This document shows positions 53,394 to 61,272 of a stretch of DNA of 64,000 nt, in pieces (the first letter of the stretch is position 1; each line of letters opens with the position of its first letter). Under the pieces are notes generated by a model. It worked only from the letters and a program-made list of their open reading frames with translations. It was not told the DNA's origin and did not search any database. The translations under genes were made by a program, and so were the position numbers. Source of the DNA: Paenarthrobacter nicotinovorans (lineage in GTDB: Bacteria > Actinomycetota > Actinomycetes > Actinomycetales > Micrococcaceae); NCBI RefSeq assembly GCF_007670255.1, contig NZ_SZVS01000002.1, forward strand, positions 1-64,000, read 5' to 3'.

Positions 53394-54356
53394 TCCTTGG
53401 GGTCTTGCGAAGCCCGCCTGGATTGCAGGGTCTACCCAGGCCTTGCGCAGGGCTCGTTTGATCTCCCCTGTGGCATCGGCGAAGCCGTCAGCGAGGTCGT
53501 CTTTCCCAAAGACAAGGACAGTCCAGCCTGCTGCGCGGAACGCCTTGTCCCTGCGCCGGTCACTGTGGATCTGTTCCTCCTCAAGGTGATGGCCGCCGTC
53601 GTACTGGATAGCGAGCCGACGCTCGCGGTAGCCAAGGTCGGCTGAAGGCGACAGCCGATCGCCAATCCGCAGGGGAACCTGCAATTCCGGTTCCGGCAAG
53701 CCGGCATCAAGCATGGCAAGGCGGAGGAGGGATTCGGGCGCTGAATCCGCTCCTACCCGCATGAGTTCGAGTGCGTCCCGCGCGCGGACGACACCTTGCA
53801 GGTTCTTGTGGCGGTCCACCATCGCGCGGAGGCTGTCAGTGGTTGCGTAGGCCGTGTCCCGTTGTTCGAACTCGGCACGCGGCACGCGAATGAGGTGGTC
53901 ACCGACGCAAATGAGTTCCTTCAAGGGCAGCGTGCGGGCAAGATCCAGCCAGGTCCTGGACCGTGTGCTGATCCAAAGCCCGCGCACCATTTCAACTTCC
54001 CCCTCGGCCACCACCACAGTGTGCCCGGTGACCCCTTTCCGCCGAGCTGCCGGGAGGTTCCGCGGCTTACTCAGGTGCAGTTCATGTGCGTCGGATAGCC
54101 ACGGAGGGAGCGGAAACCCATGAAGTCTGGCGGCAGTGACATGCGATATCCAAGCCCCTGGGCTCGCAGACGAAAGTGATCGTGCAGCTGCTTCAAGGTC
54201 AAAGTCCCAAGTTGACGGCCGGTAAATGCCCTTGCTGACCGGTTCTATGCTGACCCGTCCCCAAAGATGTCGTTGAGTCAGGCCGGCCTCTTTGGCCTCT
54301 GAAAGGGTAAACGGAGCGGACCTCAGCTGGGAGGGGACGGGAATCGGTATCTGCAT
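53391..54356 (-). CDS. DUF559/Vsr-like endonuclease-fold protein
   Basis: 321 residues. The N-terminal 90 resemble AbiEi-type winged helix proteins (FTLSEAKEAGLTQRHLWGRV, KGIYRPSTWDFDLEAAARS). The C-terminal DUF559 domain is like Vsr: SADLGYRERRLAIQYDGGHH then a DR-RD run and FRAAGWTVLVFGKDDLADGF. Nuclease acids are the Asp of YDGGHH and Asp of ADLG. Such genes are common in actinobacteria without known role; toxin or restriction-related is possible. TGA stop falls in the tandem array. Bracketed on both sides by repeat arrays. Confidence 0.85.
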   Translation of the reverse strand: MQIPIPVPSQLRSAPFTLSEAKEAGLTQRHLWGRVSIEPVSKGIYRPSTWDFDLEAAARSLSSASPGAWISHVTAARLHGFPLPPWLSDAHELHLSKPRNLPAARRKGVTGHTVVVAEGEVEMVRGLWISTRSRTWLDLARTLPLKELICVGDHLIRVPRAEFEQRDTAYATTDSLRAMVDRHKNLQGVVRARDALELMRVGADSAPESLLRLAMLDAGLPEPELQVPLRIGDRLSPSADLGYRERRLAIQYDGGHHLEEEQIHSDRRRDKAFRAAGWTVLVFGKDDLADGFADATGEIKRALRKAWVDPAIQAGFARPQG

Positions 54357-54424
54357 ACGGCATTGTTACCCAGATGGCGTTGGGGGTGCAGAAGTTATCC
54401 ACAGGTATGCTGGGCCGACTCCGC

Positions 54425-54542
54425 GATGTGAGTGAGGGTTGGGTTTAAGACCGGGGGATGTGAGTGAGGGTTGGGTTTAAGACCGGGGGATGTGAGTGAG
54501 GGTTGGGTTTAAACCGGGGGGATGTGAGTGAGGGTTGGGTTA
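54425..54542. repeat. Tandem array of a 32-bp unit (array 2)
   Basis: Units start at 54425, 54457, 54489 and 54521; core GATGTGAGTGAGGGTTGGG followed by TTTAAGACCGGGG. The last unit ends in TTA, the stop codon of the HAD gene. Same period as array 1; its core GTGAGTGAGGGT matches the reverse strand of array 1 (GTGAGCGAGCGT) at 10 of 12 bases. Confidence 0.9.
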
Positions 54543-55358
54543 GAGGCGTGGGCCCCGGAACCGTGAGAAGCCCCGCCATAGGCCGTAGATTGCCCCGCCT
54601 ACAGTAGCCGCCTTCAGCCCCAGTGTTGCGGCGCGCCGACCGGAACGGAAGTCGTAGACGGGCCAGTTGTTGTCGCGGGCGTGGCGCCGCAGCTTGGCGT
54701 CGGGATTGATGACCACGGGGTGCCCCACCATGGTCAGGAGCGGAATGTCATTGGCGGAATCGCTGTAGGCCCAGCAGTGGTCCAGATCAAGGCCTTCCCG
54801 TTCGGCAACGAGCTCGACGGCGACCGCCTTGGCCGGACCGTGCAATATGTCGCCGACCAGTTTCCCGGTGTACATACCTTCATGAACTTCACCTACTGTG
54901 CCCAGTGCCCCTGTCAATCCGAGGCGCGTGGAGATCACGGTTGCGACCTCGATGGGTGTAGCCGTCACCAGCCAGACTTTACGGCCAACCCTGAGGTGCT
55001 GTTCTGCCAAAGCTTTGGTTCCGGGCCAAATCCTCGACTCGATCATCTCGTCATAGACCTCTTCACCCAGGGCCTTGATGTCCTCAACGCTGATTCCGGC
55101 TGCCAGAGTCAGGGCAGAGTCGCGAACAGCATGCACATCTTCCATGTTCTCGCCACGCATCACGAACTTGAACTGCTTCCAAGCGAAGCCAGCCGCCTGG
55201 GGCAATGTAAAGGCCTTGCGTTCGTACATTTTGCGCGCGACATGGAACAGGCTGGCGCCCTTCATCAACGTGTTGTCGACGTCGAAGAAAGCTGCTTCAC
55301 CGATGTGCTTCTGCACTTGGGCAGATGCGGCAACGGCGGCGTTCTTCTCCTCGGGCAT
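54540..55358 (-). CDS. HAD-IB family phosphatase (SerB-like)
   Basis: 272 residues. FFDVDNTLMKG with nucleophile Asp26 and Asp28, TAT in LVTATPIEVA, and CWAYSDSANDIPLLTMVG with the last Asp pair: HAD subfamily IB, as phosphoserine phosphatase or acyl-phosphate-type enzymes. C-terminal GLKAATVGGAIYGLWRGF may associate with membrane. The -10-like TAGACT six bases before the ATG suggests a leaderless message. In mycobacteria the relative SerB1 sits in the same neighbourhood. Substrate not certain. Confidence 0.9.
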   Translation of the reverse strand: MPEEKNAAVAASAQVQKHIGEAAFFDVDNTLMKGASLFHVARKMYERKAFTLPQAAGFAWKQFKFVMRGENMEDVHAVRDSALTLAAGISVEDIKALGEEVYDEMIESRIWPGTKALAEQHLRVGRKVWLVTATPIEVATVISTRLGLTGALGTVGEVHEGMYTGKLVGDILHGPAKAVAVELVAEREGLDLDHCWAYSDSANDIPLLTMVGHPVVINPDAKLRRHARDNNWPVYDFRSGRRAATLGLKAATVGGAIYGLWRGFSRFRGPRL

Positions 55359-55425
55359 GACTTGAGTCTAGTCAATCGCCGGTACCCCGCGCTGAGGGCG
55401 CACGAACAAGCCCCTAGGGGGTGGG

Positions 55426-55442
55426 GTGTGAGTGAGGGTTGG
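55426..55442 (+). repeat. Single copy of the array-2 core
   Basis: GTGTGAGTGAGGGTTGG, 17 bases identical in its centre to the array-2 core, ending 23 bases upstream of the glutaredoxin-like start codon. Confidence 0.7.
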
Positions 55443-55465
55443 TGGGGGCGGTTACCGTTAAGCAC

Positions 55466-55720
55466 ATGGCTATTCCCGACGTCGTTCTCCTCACCAAAGC
55501 TGACTGCCACCTCTGCACCGAGGCGCGTTCCGCCGTCGAGCGCGTTACCCAGGCCCTTGGCCTGGGCTGGACCGAGCAGTCGATCGACGGCGACCCCCAA
55601 CTTCAGGAGCGCTACGCCGAAGAGATTCCGGTGGTGCTGGTGAACGGTATCCAGCGCGATTTCTGGAAGATTGACGAAGACCGGCTGACCCGCACCCTGA
55701 AGAAAGCCTTGGCGGGCTGA
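55466..55720 (+). CDS. Glutaredoxin/thioredoxin-fold small protein
   Basis: 84 residues. VVLLTKADCHLCTEARSAVE with the CHLC redox motif (Cys14, Cys17), then EIPVVLVNGIQRDFWKID with the cis-Pro and C-terminal helix. Glutaredoxin-like (DUF836) proteins are thiol reductants with unknown partners. ATG at 55466; a frame from 55439 lies in the repeat core and is rejected. Just upstream of rex, possibly cotranscribed (gap 88 bases). Confidence 0.87.
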   Translation: MAIPDVVLLTKADCHLCTEARSAVERVTQALGLGWTEQSIDGDPQLQERYAEEIPVVLVNGIQRDFWKIDEDRLTRTLKKALAG

Positions 55721-55808
55721 GGGTGGAGCCGGCCAGCTGTGGTGGCTTTTGTTGAGTCCGGCCGGGGGTCATAGAGTGGAACAACAAAGCGACGCAATGG
55801 AGAATACC

Positions 55809-56504
55809 GTGACTGCGCTGGAACCGTCCGCGGAAGCAATTTCCGTGGACAACGAACCTGCCGCCAAGCAGATCCCGCCCGCGGCTGTGGCCCGGATGAC
55901 CCTCTATTTGCGTGCGCTGAACTCCCTCCTGGCCGAAGGCGTGGAGCGCGTCTCCTCCGAAGCGCTGGCAGAAGCGTCGGGCGTCAGCTCCTCAACGCTC
56001 CGCAAGGACCTTTCCTATGTCGGCTCCTACGGAACCCGCGGCGTCGGCTACGAGGTCCAGTACCTGAGCCGCCACATCGCCGCAGCGCTCGGCCTGACCC
56101 ATGACTGGAAAGTGGCCATCGTAGGTGCCGGTAACCTCGGGAAGGCGCTGGCCCGGTATGGCGGGTTCGAGTCCCGCGGGTTCGACGTCGTGGCCATTTT
56201 CGACGCCGATCCGATGGTGATCGGCAACGAGGTCGGTTGGCTGCGCGTCAGCGACTCTGCCGAACTTGAGCGCGTCCTGGAGCGAACGCACACGAACATG
56301 GTGGTACTCGCACTCCCGGCAACCGTGGCGCAGGAAGTGTGCGACCGTGTGATCGCAGCAGGCATCAGGAGCATCCTGAGCTTCGCGCCGGTGCTCCTGC
56401 AGGTTCCGCCGCATGTGAACCTCCGAAAAGTGGACATGGCAACGGAACTCCAGATTCTGGCCTACCACGCACAAAGGGCGCAGACACCGGGCCAGGCTGT
56501 TTAG
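55809..56504 (+). CDS. rex: Redox-sensing transcriptional repressor Rex
   Basis: 231 residues. N-terminal winged helix: PAAVARMTLYLRALNSLLAE, ALAEASGVSSSTLRKDLSYV, GSYGTRGVGYEV; C-terminal Rossmann domain VAIVGAGNLGKALARYGGF binding NADH, and FDADPMVIG. Rex represses respiratory and fermentative genes at low NADH. The GTG at 55809 has GGAG seven bases before it; ATG 55797 has none and is an alternative. No Rex palindrome was seen in this window, so its targets lie elsewhere. Confidence 0.92.
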   Translation: MTALEPSAEAISVDNEPAAKQIPPAAVARMTLYLRALNSLLAEGVERVSSEALAEASGVSSSTLRKDLSYVGSYGTRGVGYEVQYLSRHIAAALGLTHDWKVAIVGAGNLGKALARYGGFESRGFDVVAIFDADPMVIGNEVGWLRVSDSAELERVLERTHTNMVVLALPATVAQEVCDRVIAAGIRSILSFAPVLLQVPPHVNLRKVDMATELQILAYHAQRAQTPGQAV

Positions 56505-56549
56505 CCTCACCCGGGTCCGCGCCCGGAGTCGCTGTGTAAAACCGGCCCT

Positions 56550-57293
56550 TTAGCGGGCGTACGGGTTTCCGAACTGCTGCGTCTTCCGGAAGTACGGAGC
56601 CGACGCCGGCAGGTACAGCAGGACGATCGCTGCGATGCCGAGCAGTGCTGACAGCGTTGCCAGGCTCAGCGGTACCAGGGCGAAGATGGAAAGCGCGGCG
56701 AGGACAGTTCCCAGGATGCGTGCCCAGTTCTTGCCCTTGCGAACGTTGAGGGCCACGAGGGCGTAGAGTCCGGCGCCGATGACGCCAAGCGCAATCATGA
56801 CGCCAACAATGAAGCCCTTGACGTCTTCAAAGCGGAGATCAGCCGCGCCACCGGCCGCCATCTGCTCTTCGAACATGCTCCGGAAGGCGGGGTCGTTCAT
56901 GGCTGCAATGGAGATGAAGATGGAGATAAGCCAGATCACAGCTGCTCCGACGATCAACCAGAAGGCGATGGTGACCATCTGGGGGACCGTGGAAGGGCCG
57001 GGCTGCTGGCTGGGCCAGTTGGTGTCCTGCCCGTACTGCGGTGCCTGGCCATAGGGCGAGGAACCGGGCTGGCCGTAGGGGGACTGCTGGCCGTACGGGG
57101 TCTGCTGGCCATACTGGGGAGCTGCGGGCTGACCGTACTGCGGTGCTGCCGGGGGCTGGGACTGCTGGCCGTACTGCGGTGCTGCCGGTGGCTGGGACTG
57201 CTGGCCGTACTGCGGTGCTGCCGGCTGGCCGCCCGGCTGCGCGGGCTGGTTGGAGTCGCCCGGGTTCGACGGCGGGTATGGAGGGTTGCTCAT
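56550..57293 (-). CDS. Membrane protein with PQYGQ-repeat N-terminus
   Basis: 247 residues. About 90 N-terminal residues consist of near-repeats of AAPQYGQQSQPP and PYGQ. Then four helices (VTIAFWLIVGAAVIWLISIF, FIVGVMIALGVIGAGLYALV, WARILGTVLAALSIFALVPL, SALLGIAAIVLLYLPASAPY) separated by a short loop with LRFEDVKG. GKNWARILGT also appears in the next gene, as KEWARLALTI, so the two are paralogues. Function unknown. AAAGGAATGCC precedes the ATG. Confidence 0.82.
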   Translation of the reverse strand: MSNPPYPPSNPGDSNQPAQPGGQPAAPQYGQQSQPPAAPQYGQQSQPPAAPQYGQPAAPQYGQQTPYGQQSPYGQPGSSPYGQAPQYGQDTNWPSQQPGPSTVPQMVTIAFWLIVGAAVIWLISIFISIAAMNDPAFRSMFEEQMAAGGAADLRFEDVKGFIVGVMIALGVIGAGLYALVALNVRKGKNWARILGTVLAALSIFALVPLSLATLSALLGIAAIVLLYLPASAPYFRKTQQFGNPYAR

Positions 57294-57468
57294 GGCATTC
57301 CTTTGCTTGTTCGACTGCAGGTACGGCCGCCGGGATCAGCAAAGTGACCCTGCCCCCAGCGTGGTTCTGCTTCCACCGTACCCCCACGCTCCGGCGACGA
57401 TGCATACCACACGCAGGAAATTCAAGGGGCCAGGGAAAATCATCATGTTGGAGTACGTCTTCATGATG

Positions 57469-57505
57469 AAGGCCGCGGGGACCCCTAAGGACCGCCCGCG
57501 GCCTT
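57469..57505 (-). terminator. Hairpin after the second PQ-rich gene
   Basis: AAGGCCGCGGG/CCCGCGGCCTT, 11-bp perfect stem, 49 bases past the stop of the 57554 gene on its own strand. T-run absent. Confidence 0.55.
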
Positions 57506-57553
57506 CTGCTCACAAAGCGCTGGTGAAGGACGACGCCGGTAGCTCCGGTTGCG

Positions 57554-58291
57554 CTAGGCGTGACCCTTGATTGCCTTGAACCAGAGCTGCGAGTTGGGCA
57601 GCCACATCAGGACGACGGCTACGGCGCTGACAAGGAAGCCGAACCAGTTGCCGCCCAAGCCAGCGCCCGGGGCACCGGAGTTGATGGAGCCGAAGATGGC
57701 CAGGAGCAGCGATACGGCGGCAAGGATTGTCAGGGCCAGGCGGGCCCACTCCTTTCCTTCCTTCATCTTCATGGCCAGGACAATCTGGGCTGCTGCTACA
57801 GCCAGGCTGAGGATCAGGAGTACCAGCAGGAATGCTGCCACGCCGGGGATGAAAGCGAAGGCCGCGATGATGGCGAAAAACCCGATGAGCCCAAAGAGGA
57901 GGGCCAGGAGTCCCGAGATCACCCAGATGAAGTACGACACCTTCAATTCCGTCGGCAGGCCTTGTGTCTTGAAGATTCCCGAGAATCCGCCCTGGGGCAT
58001 GACGTCGTTGAAGTTGCGGGGTCCATCGGTGGGCATTTCGAAATGGAATCCCGGCTGCCCGGGGGCTGGTTGACCGGGGCCGCCCTGTGCCGGACCAGGC
58101 TGCGAAAACTGGCCAGGTTGTGTCGGTGGCTGGTAGCCCTGCTGTCCCTGGTATCCGCCGGGCGGAACAGTGCCGCCCTGTGGGGGCTGGTAACCGCCTG
58201 GGGGTTGGTAGCCCGCAGGAGGAACATTGCCTTGCTGCGGTGGCTGGGCGCCGGGCTGCTGTGGCTGGGGTGCTTCATCTGGGGTACTCAT
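57554..58291 (-). CDS. Membrane protein with PPQGGYQPP-rich N-terminus, paralogue of 56550
   Basis: 245 residues. The N-terminal 90 are Pro/Gln/Gly (GGYQPPQGGTVPPGGYQGQQ), then four helices: VSYFIWVISGLLALLFGLIG, FIPGVAAFLLVLLILSLAVA, WARLALTILAAVSLLLAIFG, and WFGFLVSAVAVVLMWLPNSQ. MKMKEGKEWARLAL matches the loop of the neighbour. ATG at 58291 is chosen over 58375 because the extra residues are not conserved. The 260 bases up to the neighbour hold a hairpin. Confidence 0.82.
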   Translation of the reverse strand: MSTPDEAPQPQQPGAQPPQQGNVPPAGYQPPGGYQPPQGGTVPPGGYQGQQGYQPPTQPGQFSQPGPAQGGPGQPAPGQPGFHFEMPTDGPRNFNDVMPQGGFSGIFKTQGLPTELKVSYFIWVISGLLALLFGLIGFFAIIAAFAFIPGVAAFLLVLLILSLAVAAAQIVLAMKMKEGKEWARLALTILAAVSLLLAIFGSINSGAPGAGLGGNWFGFLVSAVAVVLMWLPNSQLWFKAIKGHA

Positions 58292-58419
58292 GGCATCACT
58301 GTAGACCGCAGGTTGAAGGTTGCATAGGAAATTCGGAGCCAACTCGCAGCTAAATACAGGGTGTTTGCCGAACAATGGCCGGGTGACTCATGTGTGTGCG
58401 AAACGCCCGAATGCGAAAC

Positions 58420-58454
58420 GGCGCCCCTGCAGCACGAGGCTGGGCAGGGACGCC
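58420..58454 (-). terminator. Hairpin after the YceI gene
   Basis: GGCGCCCCTGC pairs with GCAGGGACGCC (one wobble), followed on the minus strand by GTTTCG, 19 bases after the stop. Confidence 0.55.
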
Positions 58455-58472
58455 GTCCGGGGTGTTGTGGAA

Positions 58473-59027
58473 TCAGGCAGCTGCCGGAGCGATGAACGCG
58501 AGTTCCAGGTTGATGACAACCTTGTCGCTGACCAGTACGCCACCGGCTTCGAGGACTGCGTTCCAGGTGAGGCCGAAGTCCTTGCGGCTGATGGTGGTTT
58601 CGCCCGAGACGCCTGCCCGGGTGTTGCCGAACGGATCCACGGCCACACCGTTGAATTCGGTCTCGATGGAAACTTCCTTGGTCACGCCCTTGATTGTGAG
58701 ATCGCCCACGAGGTCGAAGCTGTTGCCGTTGGCCTTGACGTGGCGGGAAACGAAGGTGATCTCCGGGAACTTCTCGACGTCGAAGAAGTCTTCGCCCTTG
58801 ACGTGGCCGTCGCGGTTGACGTCGCCGGAGTCGAAGCTGGCGGTCTGGATGGTTGCGTTGACCTTGGAGTCGGCCAGGGTTTCGCCGACCTCGAGGGTGG
58901 CTGCAGCGTCCTTGAACTGGCCGCGGACCTTGCTGATGCCTGCGTGGCGGACGGTGAAGCCGATCTCGCTGTGGGAAGCGTCGAGGGTCCAGGTGCCGGT
59001 GGTGACGGAGGCGGGGAGGGTCATCAT
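58473..59027 (-). CDS. YceI-family polyisoprenoid-binding lipocalin-like protein
   Basis: 184 residues, cytosolic (no signal peptide). GTWTLDASHSEIGFTVRHAG, KVRGQFKDAAATLEVGETLA, DVNRDGHVKGEDFFDVEKFP, ITFVSRHVKANGNSFDLVGD and SRKDFGLTWNAVLEAGGVLV match the antiparallel barrel that holds isoprenoid quinone or similar chains. AGGAG is eight bases before the ATG at 59027. Its promoter has TATACT and a palindrome (59116-59135). Confidence 0.93.
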   Translation of the reverse strand: MMTLPASVTTGTWTLDASHSEIGFTVRHAGISKVRGQFKDAAATLEVGETLADSKVNATIQTASFDSGDVNRDGHVKGEDFFDVEKFPEITFVSRHVKANGNSFDLVGDLTIKGVTKEVSIETEFNGVAVDPFGNTRAGVSGETTISRKDFGLTWNAVLEAGGVLVSDKVVINLELAFIAPAAA

Positions 59028-59115
59028 GGTTGTTGCTCCTATAGGTAGTGGAAGGTACTGCGTGCTTGCCTGGTTGAAACCAATTGCTTGAAGCGTCAAC
59101 CGAGCTTCGTGTCTA

Positions 59116-59135
59116 GTATAAACATGCATATGCAT
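59116..59135 (-). promoter_or_regulatory. yceI promoter with palindromic operator
   Basis: A 12-base perfect palindrome ATGCATATGCAT (59124-59135) immediately upstream of a TATACT -10 box (59116-59121, minus strand). The site could block RNA polymerase; MarR-type binding is possible. Confidence 0.55.
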
Positions 59136-59233
59136 CTTTTATTCCAACTCCGTGGAACTTTTCGGGAAATTTTTGAGTTCTACTTGCGGTAGAAGATTTC
59201 GGATCGTCCCGCTTCTTTGAGAAACTGGTAAAC

Positions 59234-59899
59234 ATGCCCCAAGCAACTGTCCATCTGCTTCGCCATGGCGAGGTCCACAATCCCGACGGCGTCCTCTACG
59301 GTCGACTGCCGGAATTCCACCTCTCCGAGCGCGGCCGTGAGATGGCCCGGATGCTGGCCGACCACTTCGTTGCCCGAGCCGCCGAGGGCGCCAAGATCGT
59401 GCATCTGGTCGCCTCGCCCTTGACGCGCGCCCAGGAAACAGCCATGCCGACGGCGGAAGCGCTGAACCTCAAGGTCACCATCGAGCCGCGGATCATTGAA
59501 GCCGAGAACCACTTCCAAGGACTCCATCCCACCAAGAGCGAGTTCCTCAAGCCCAAGCACTGGTTCTACTTCCGCAACCCGCTGCGCCCGTCGTGGGGAG
59601 AGCCGTACAAGCAGCAGGCAGCCCGTGTGCTGGCGGCGGTGGAGGATGCCCGCCTGAAGGCCATTGAGCTGGGCGGGGATGGCGCCGAGGCGATCCTGGT
59701 CAGCCACCAGCTTCCCATCTGGACCACCCGCTTGACCGCCGAGGGACGGCGGCTGGCACACGATCCGCGCAAGCGTGAATGCACCTTGACGTCGCTTACC
59801 TCCCTGACGCTGGACGACGACGGCAAGATCATCCGAGTTGAGTACAGCGAACCCGCTGCAGCCCTGCTTCCCGGCGCGGCCAGCACCCCGGGGGCTTAG
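59234..59899 (+). CDS. Histidine phosphatase (phosphoglycerate mutase family)
   Basis: 221 residues. LLRHGEV with nucleophile His11, Arg65 in SPLTRAQET, and the second His158 in LVSHQLPIW give the full phosphatase core; no mutase-type insertion. First gene of the cytochrome c maturation cluster, with the same order as in mycobacteria. The role there is unknown. Its stop is six bases before the next gene. Confidence 0.9.
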   Translation: MPQATVHLLRHGEVHNPDGVLYGRLPEFHLSERGREMARMLADHFVARAAEGAKIVHLVASPLTRAQETAMPTAEALNLKVTIEPRIIEAENHFQGLHPTKSEFLKPKHWFYFRNPLRPSWGEPYKQQAARVLAAVEDARLKAIELGGDGAEAILVSHQLPIWTTRLTAEGRRLAHDPRKRECTLTSLTSLTLDDDGKIIRVEYSEPAAALLPGAASTPGA

Positions 59900-59905
59900 G
59901 AAGAC

Positions 59906-60511
59906 ATGGACAACAACCTCTCCCGCCGCGGCGTTCTTACTGCCGGCGGTGTCCTGCTGGCCGGACTGACCATGGGTCTTTCCGCCTGCGCGCAGAAGGA
60001 TTCCCTTGCGGAGCAGGCCAAAGCCGGTGACAACAAGAATTACGTTGCAGGTGACGGCTCGGTGACAGAATTTGCCAAGGCTGACCGTGCAGCACCCGTG
60101 GCCCTCAAAGGCACGCTGTTCAACGGCACTGAAGTCAAACCCGAGGACCTCAAGGGCAAAGTCACTGTGCTGAACTTCTGGTTCGCCGCATGCGCGCCCT
60201 GCCGTATTGAAGCCCCGCAACTTGAAGCCCTGCACCAGGAATACAAGGACCAGGGTGTCCAGTTCTTCGGCGTGAACCTCCGGGACGAGAAAGCCACCGC
60301 CGAGGCCTTCGACAAGACGTTCAACCTCACCTACCCGAGCTTCAACGACAAGGACGGGTCAGTACTGCTGTCCGTGTCCGGCATCGTCCCTCCGGGTGCT
60401 GTTCCCACCACCCTGGTCCTGGACAAGGAAGGCAAAGTGGCCTCCCGCGTGCTCGGGGAGATTGAAAAGAGCACCTTGAAGGCCCTCATCACCTCAGCCG
60501 TGGCCGAGTAG
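59906..60511 (+). CDS. TlpA/ResA-family thioredoxin-like lipoprotein
   Basis: 201 residues. Signal LSRRGVLTAGGVLLAGLTMG with a twin arginine and lipobox LSAC, Cys28, so probably a Tat-exported lipoprotein. The thioredoxin domain has WFAACAPCRIEAP with active Cys96 and Cys99, and VSGIVPPGAVPTTLVLD with the cis-Pro. It keeps apocytochrome c cysteines reduced for heme attachment. AGGAAGAC precedes ATG. Five bases before ccdA. Confidence 0.93.
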   Translation: MDNNLSRRGVLTAGGVLLAGLTMGLSACAQKDSLAEQAKAGDNKNYVAGDGSVTEFAKADRAAPVALKGTLFNGTEVKPEDLKGKVTVLNFWFAACAPCRIEAPQLEALHQEYKDQGVQFFGVNLRDEKATAEAFDKTFNLTYPSFNDKDGSVLLSVSGIVPPGAVPTTLVLDKEGKVASRVLGEIEKSTLKALITSAVAE

Positions 60512-60516
60512 TCGCC

Positions 60517-61272
60517 GTGAACAGTCCATTCGCCGAGACGATCCTCAACGGTTCCCTGCTGCTGGCAGTGCCGGTGGCGCTGCTGGCCGGGCTGGTCTCC
60601 TTCCTGTCGCCGTGCGTGCTGCCCCTGGTGCCCGGGTACCTCGGGTACGTGACGGGACTGACCGGCGTCGATCTTGAAAAGCAGCGGCGGGGACGCATGC
60701 TGGCGGGAATCGGGCTGTTCGTCCTCGGCTTCTCGGTGATCTTCGTGCTCCTGGGCGGTGCCTTCGGCCAGCTCGGCACCCTCCTGACAGGCCCCCAGAA
60801 CGCCTGGATCACGCAGCTGCTGGGCATCCTGGTGATCGTCATGGGCGTGGTGTTCATGGGCGGGTTCGGCTGGTTGCAGCGGGACGCCAAGATCCACGCG
60901 AAACCACGGGCCGGGCTGTGGGGCGCTCCGCTCCTGGGGCTGACGTTCGGGTTGGGCTGGGCTCCCTGCATTGGCCCGACCTACTCCGCCGTGCAGTTGC
61001 TGAGCCTTTCCGGCGGCTCCTCGGCTGCCAAAGGTGCGCTGCTGGCGTTCATCTACAGCCTTGGCCTGGGCATCCCGTTCCTCCTGATCGCCCTGGCTGT
61101 GCGCCGCGGCATGGGTGTGATGTCCTTCTTCCGCAAGCACCGGCTGGCCATCCAGCGGATCGGCGGAGGCATCCTGATTTTGCTCGGCATCCTGATGGCC
61201 ACCGGTGTGTGGGGTCACTGGGTGACCGAGTTGCAGTACTGGTTCCAAAACGACGTGAAGTTGCCAATCTGA
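60517..61272 (+). CDS. ccdA: Cytochrome c biogenesis protein CcdA
   Basis: 251 residues and six helices. Reductant transfer across the membrane uses Cys33 in FLSPCVLPLVPG and Cys151 in GWAPCIGP. It passes electrons from cytosolic thioredoxin to the lipoprotein encoded upstream. GTG start at 60517; ends in a TGATG overlap with resB. Confidence 0.95.
   Translation: MNSPFAETILNGSLLLAVPVALLAGLVSFLSPCVLPLVPGYLGYVTGLTGVDLEKQRRGRMLAGIGLFVLGFSVIFVLLGGAFGQLGTLLTGPQNAWITQLLGILVIVMGVVFMGGFGWLQRDAKIHAKPRAGLWGAPLLGLTFGLGWAPCIGPTYSAVQLLSLSGGSSAAKGALLAFIYSLGLGIPFLLIALAVRRGMGVMSFFRKHRLAIQRIGGGILILLGILMATGVWGHWVTELQYWFQNDVKLPI

Noticed and set aside
56160-56180. GGGTTCGAGTCCCGC looks like a tRNA T-arm
   Set aside because: It lies within the rex coding frame, with no acceptor stem, D-arm or anticodon arm at the right distances.
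59180-60235. 351-codon open frame on the minus strand
   Set aside because: Antisense to the phosphatase and TlpA genes, which have clear active-site motifs; high GC produces such long shadows.
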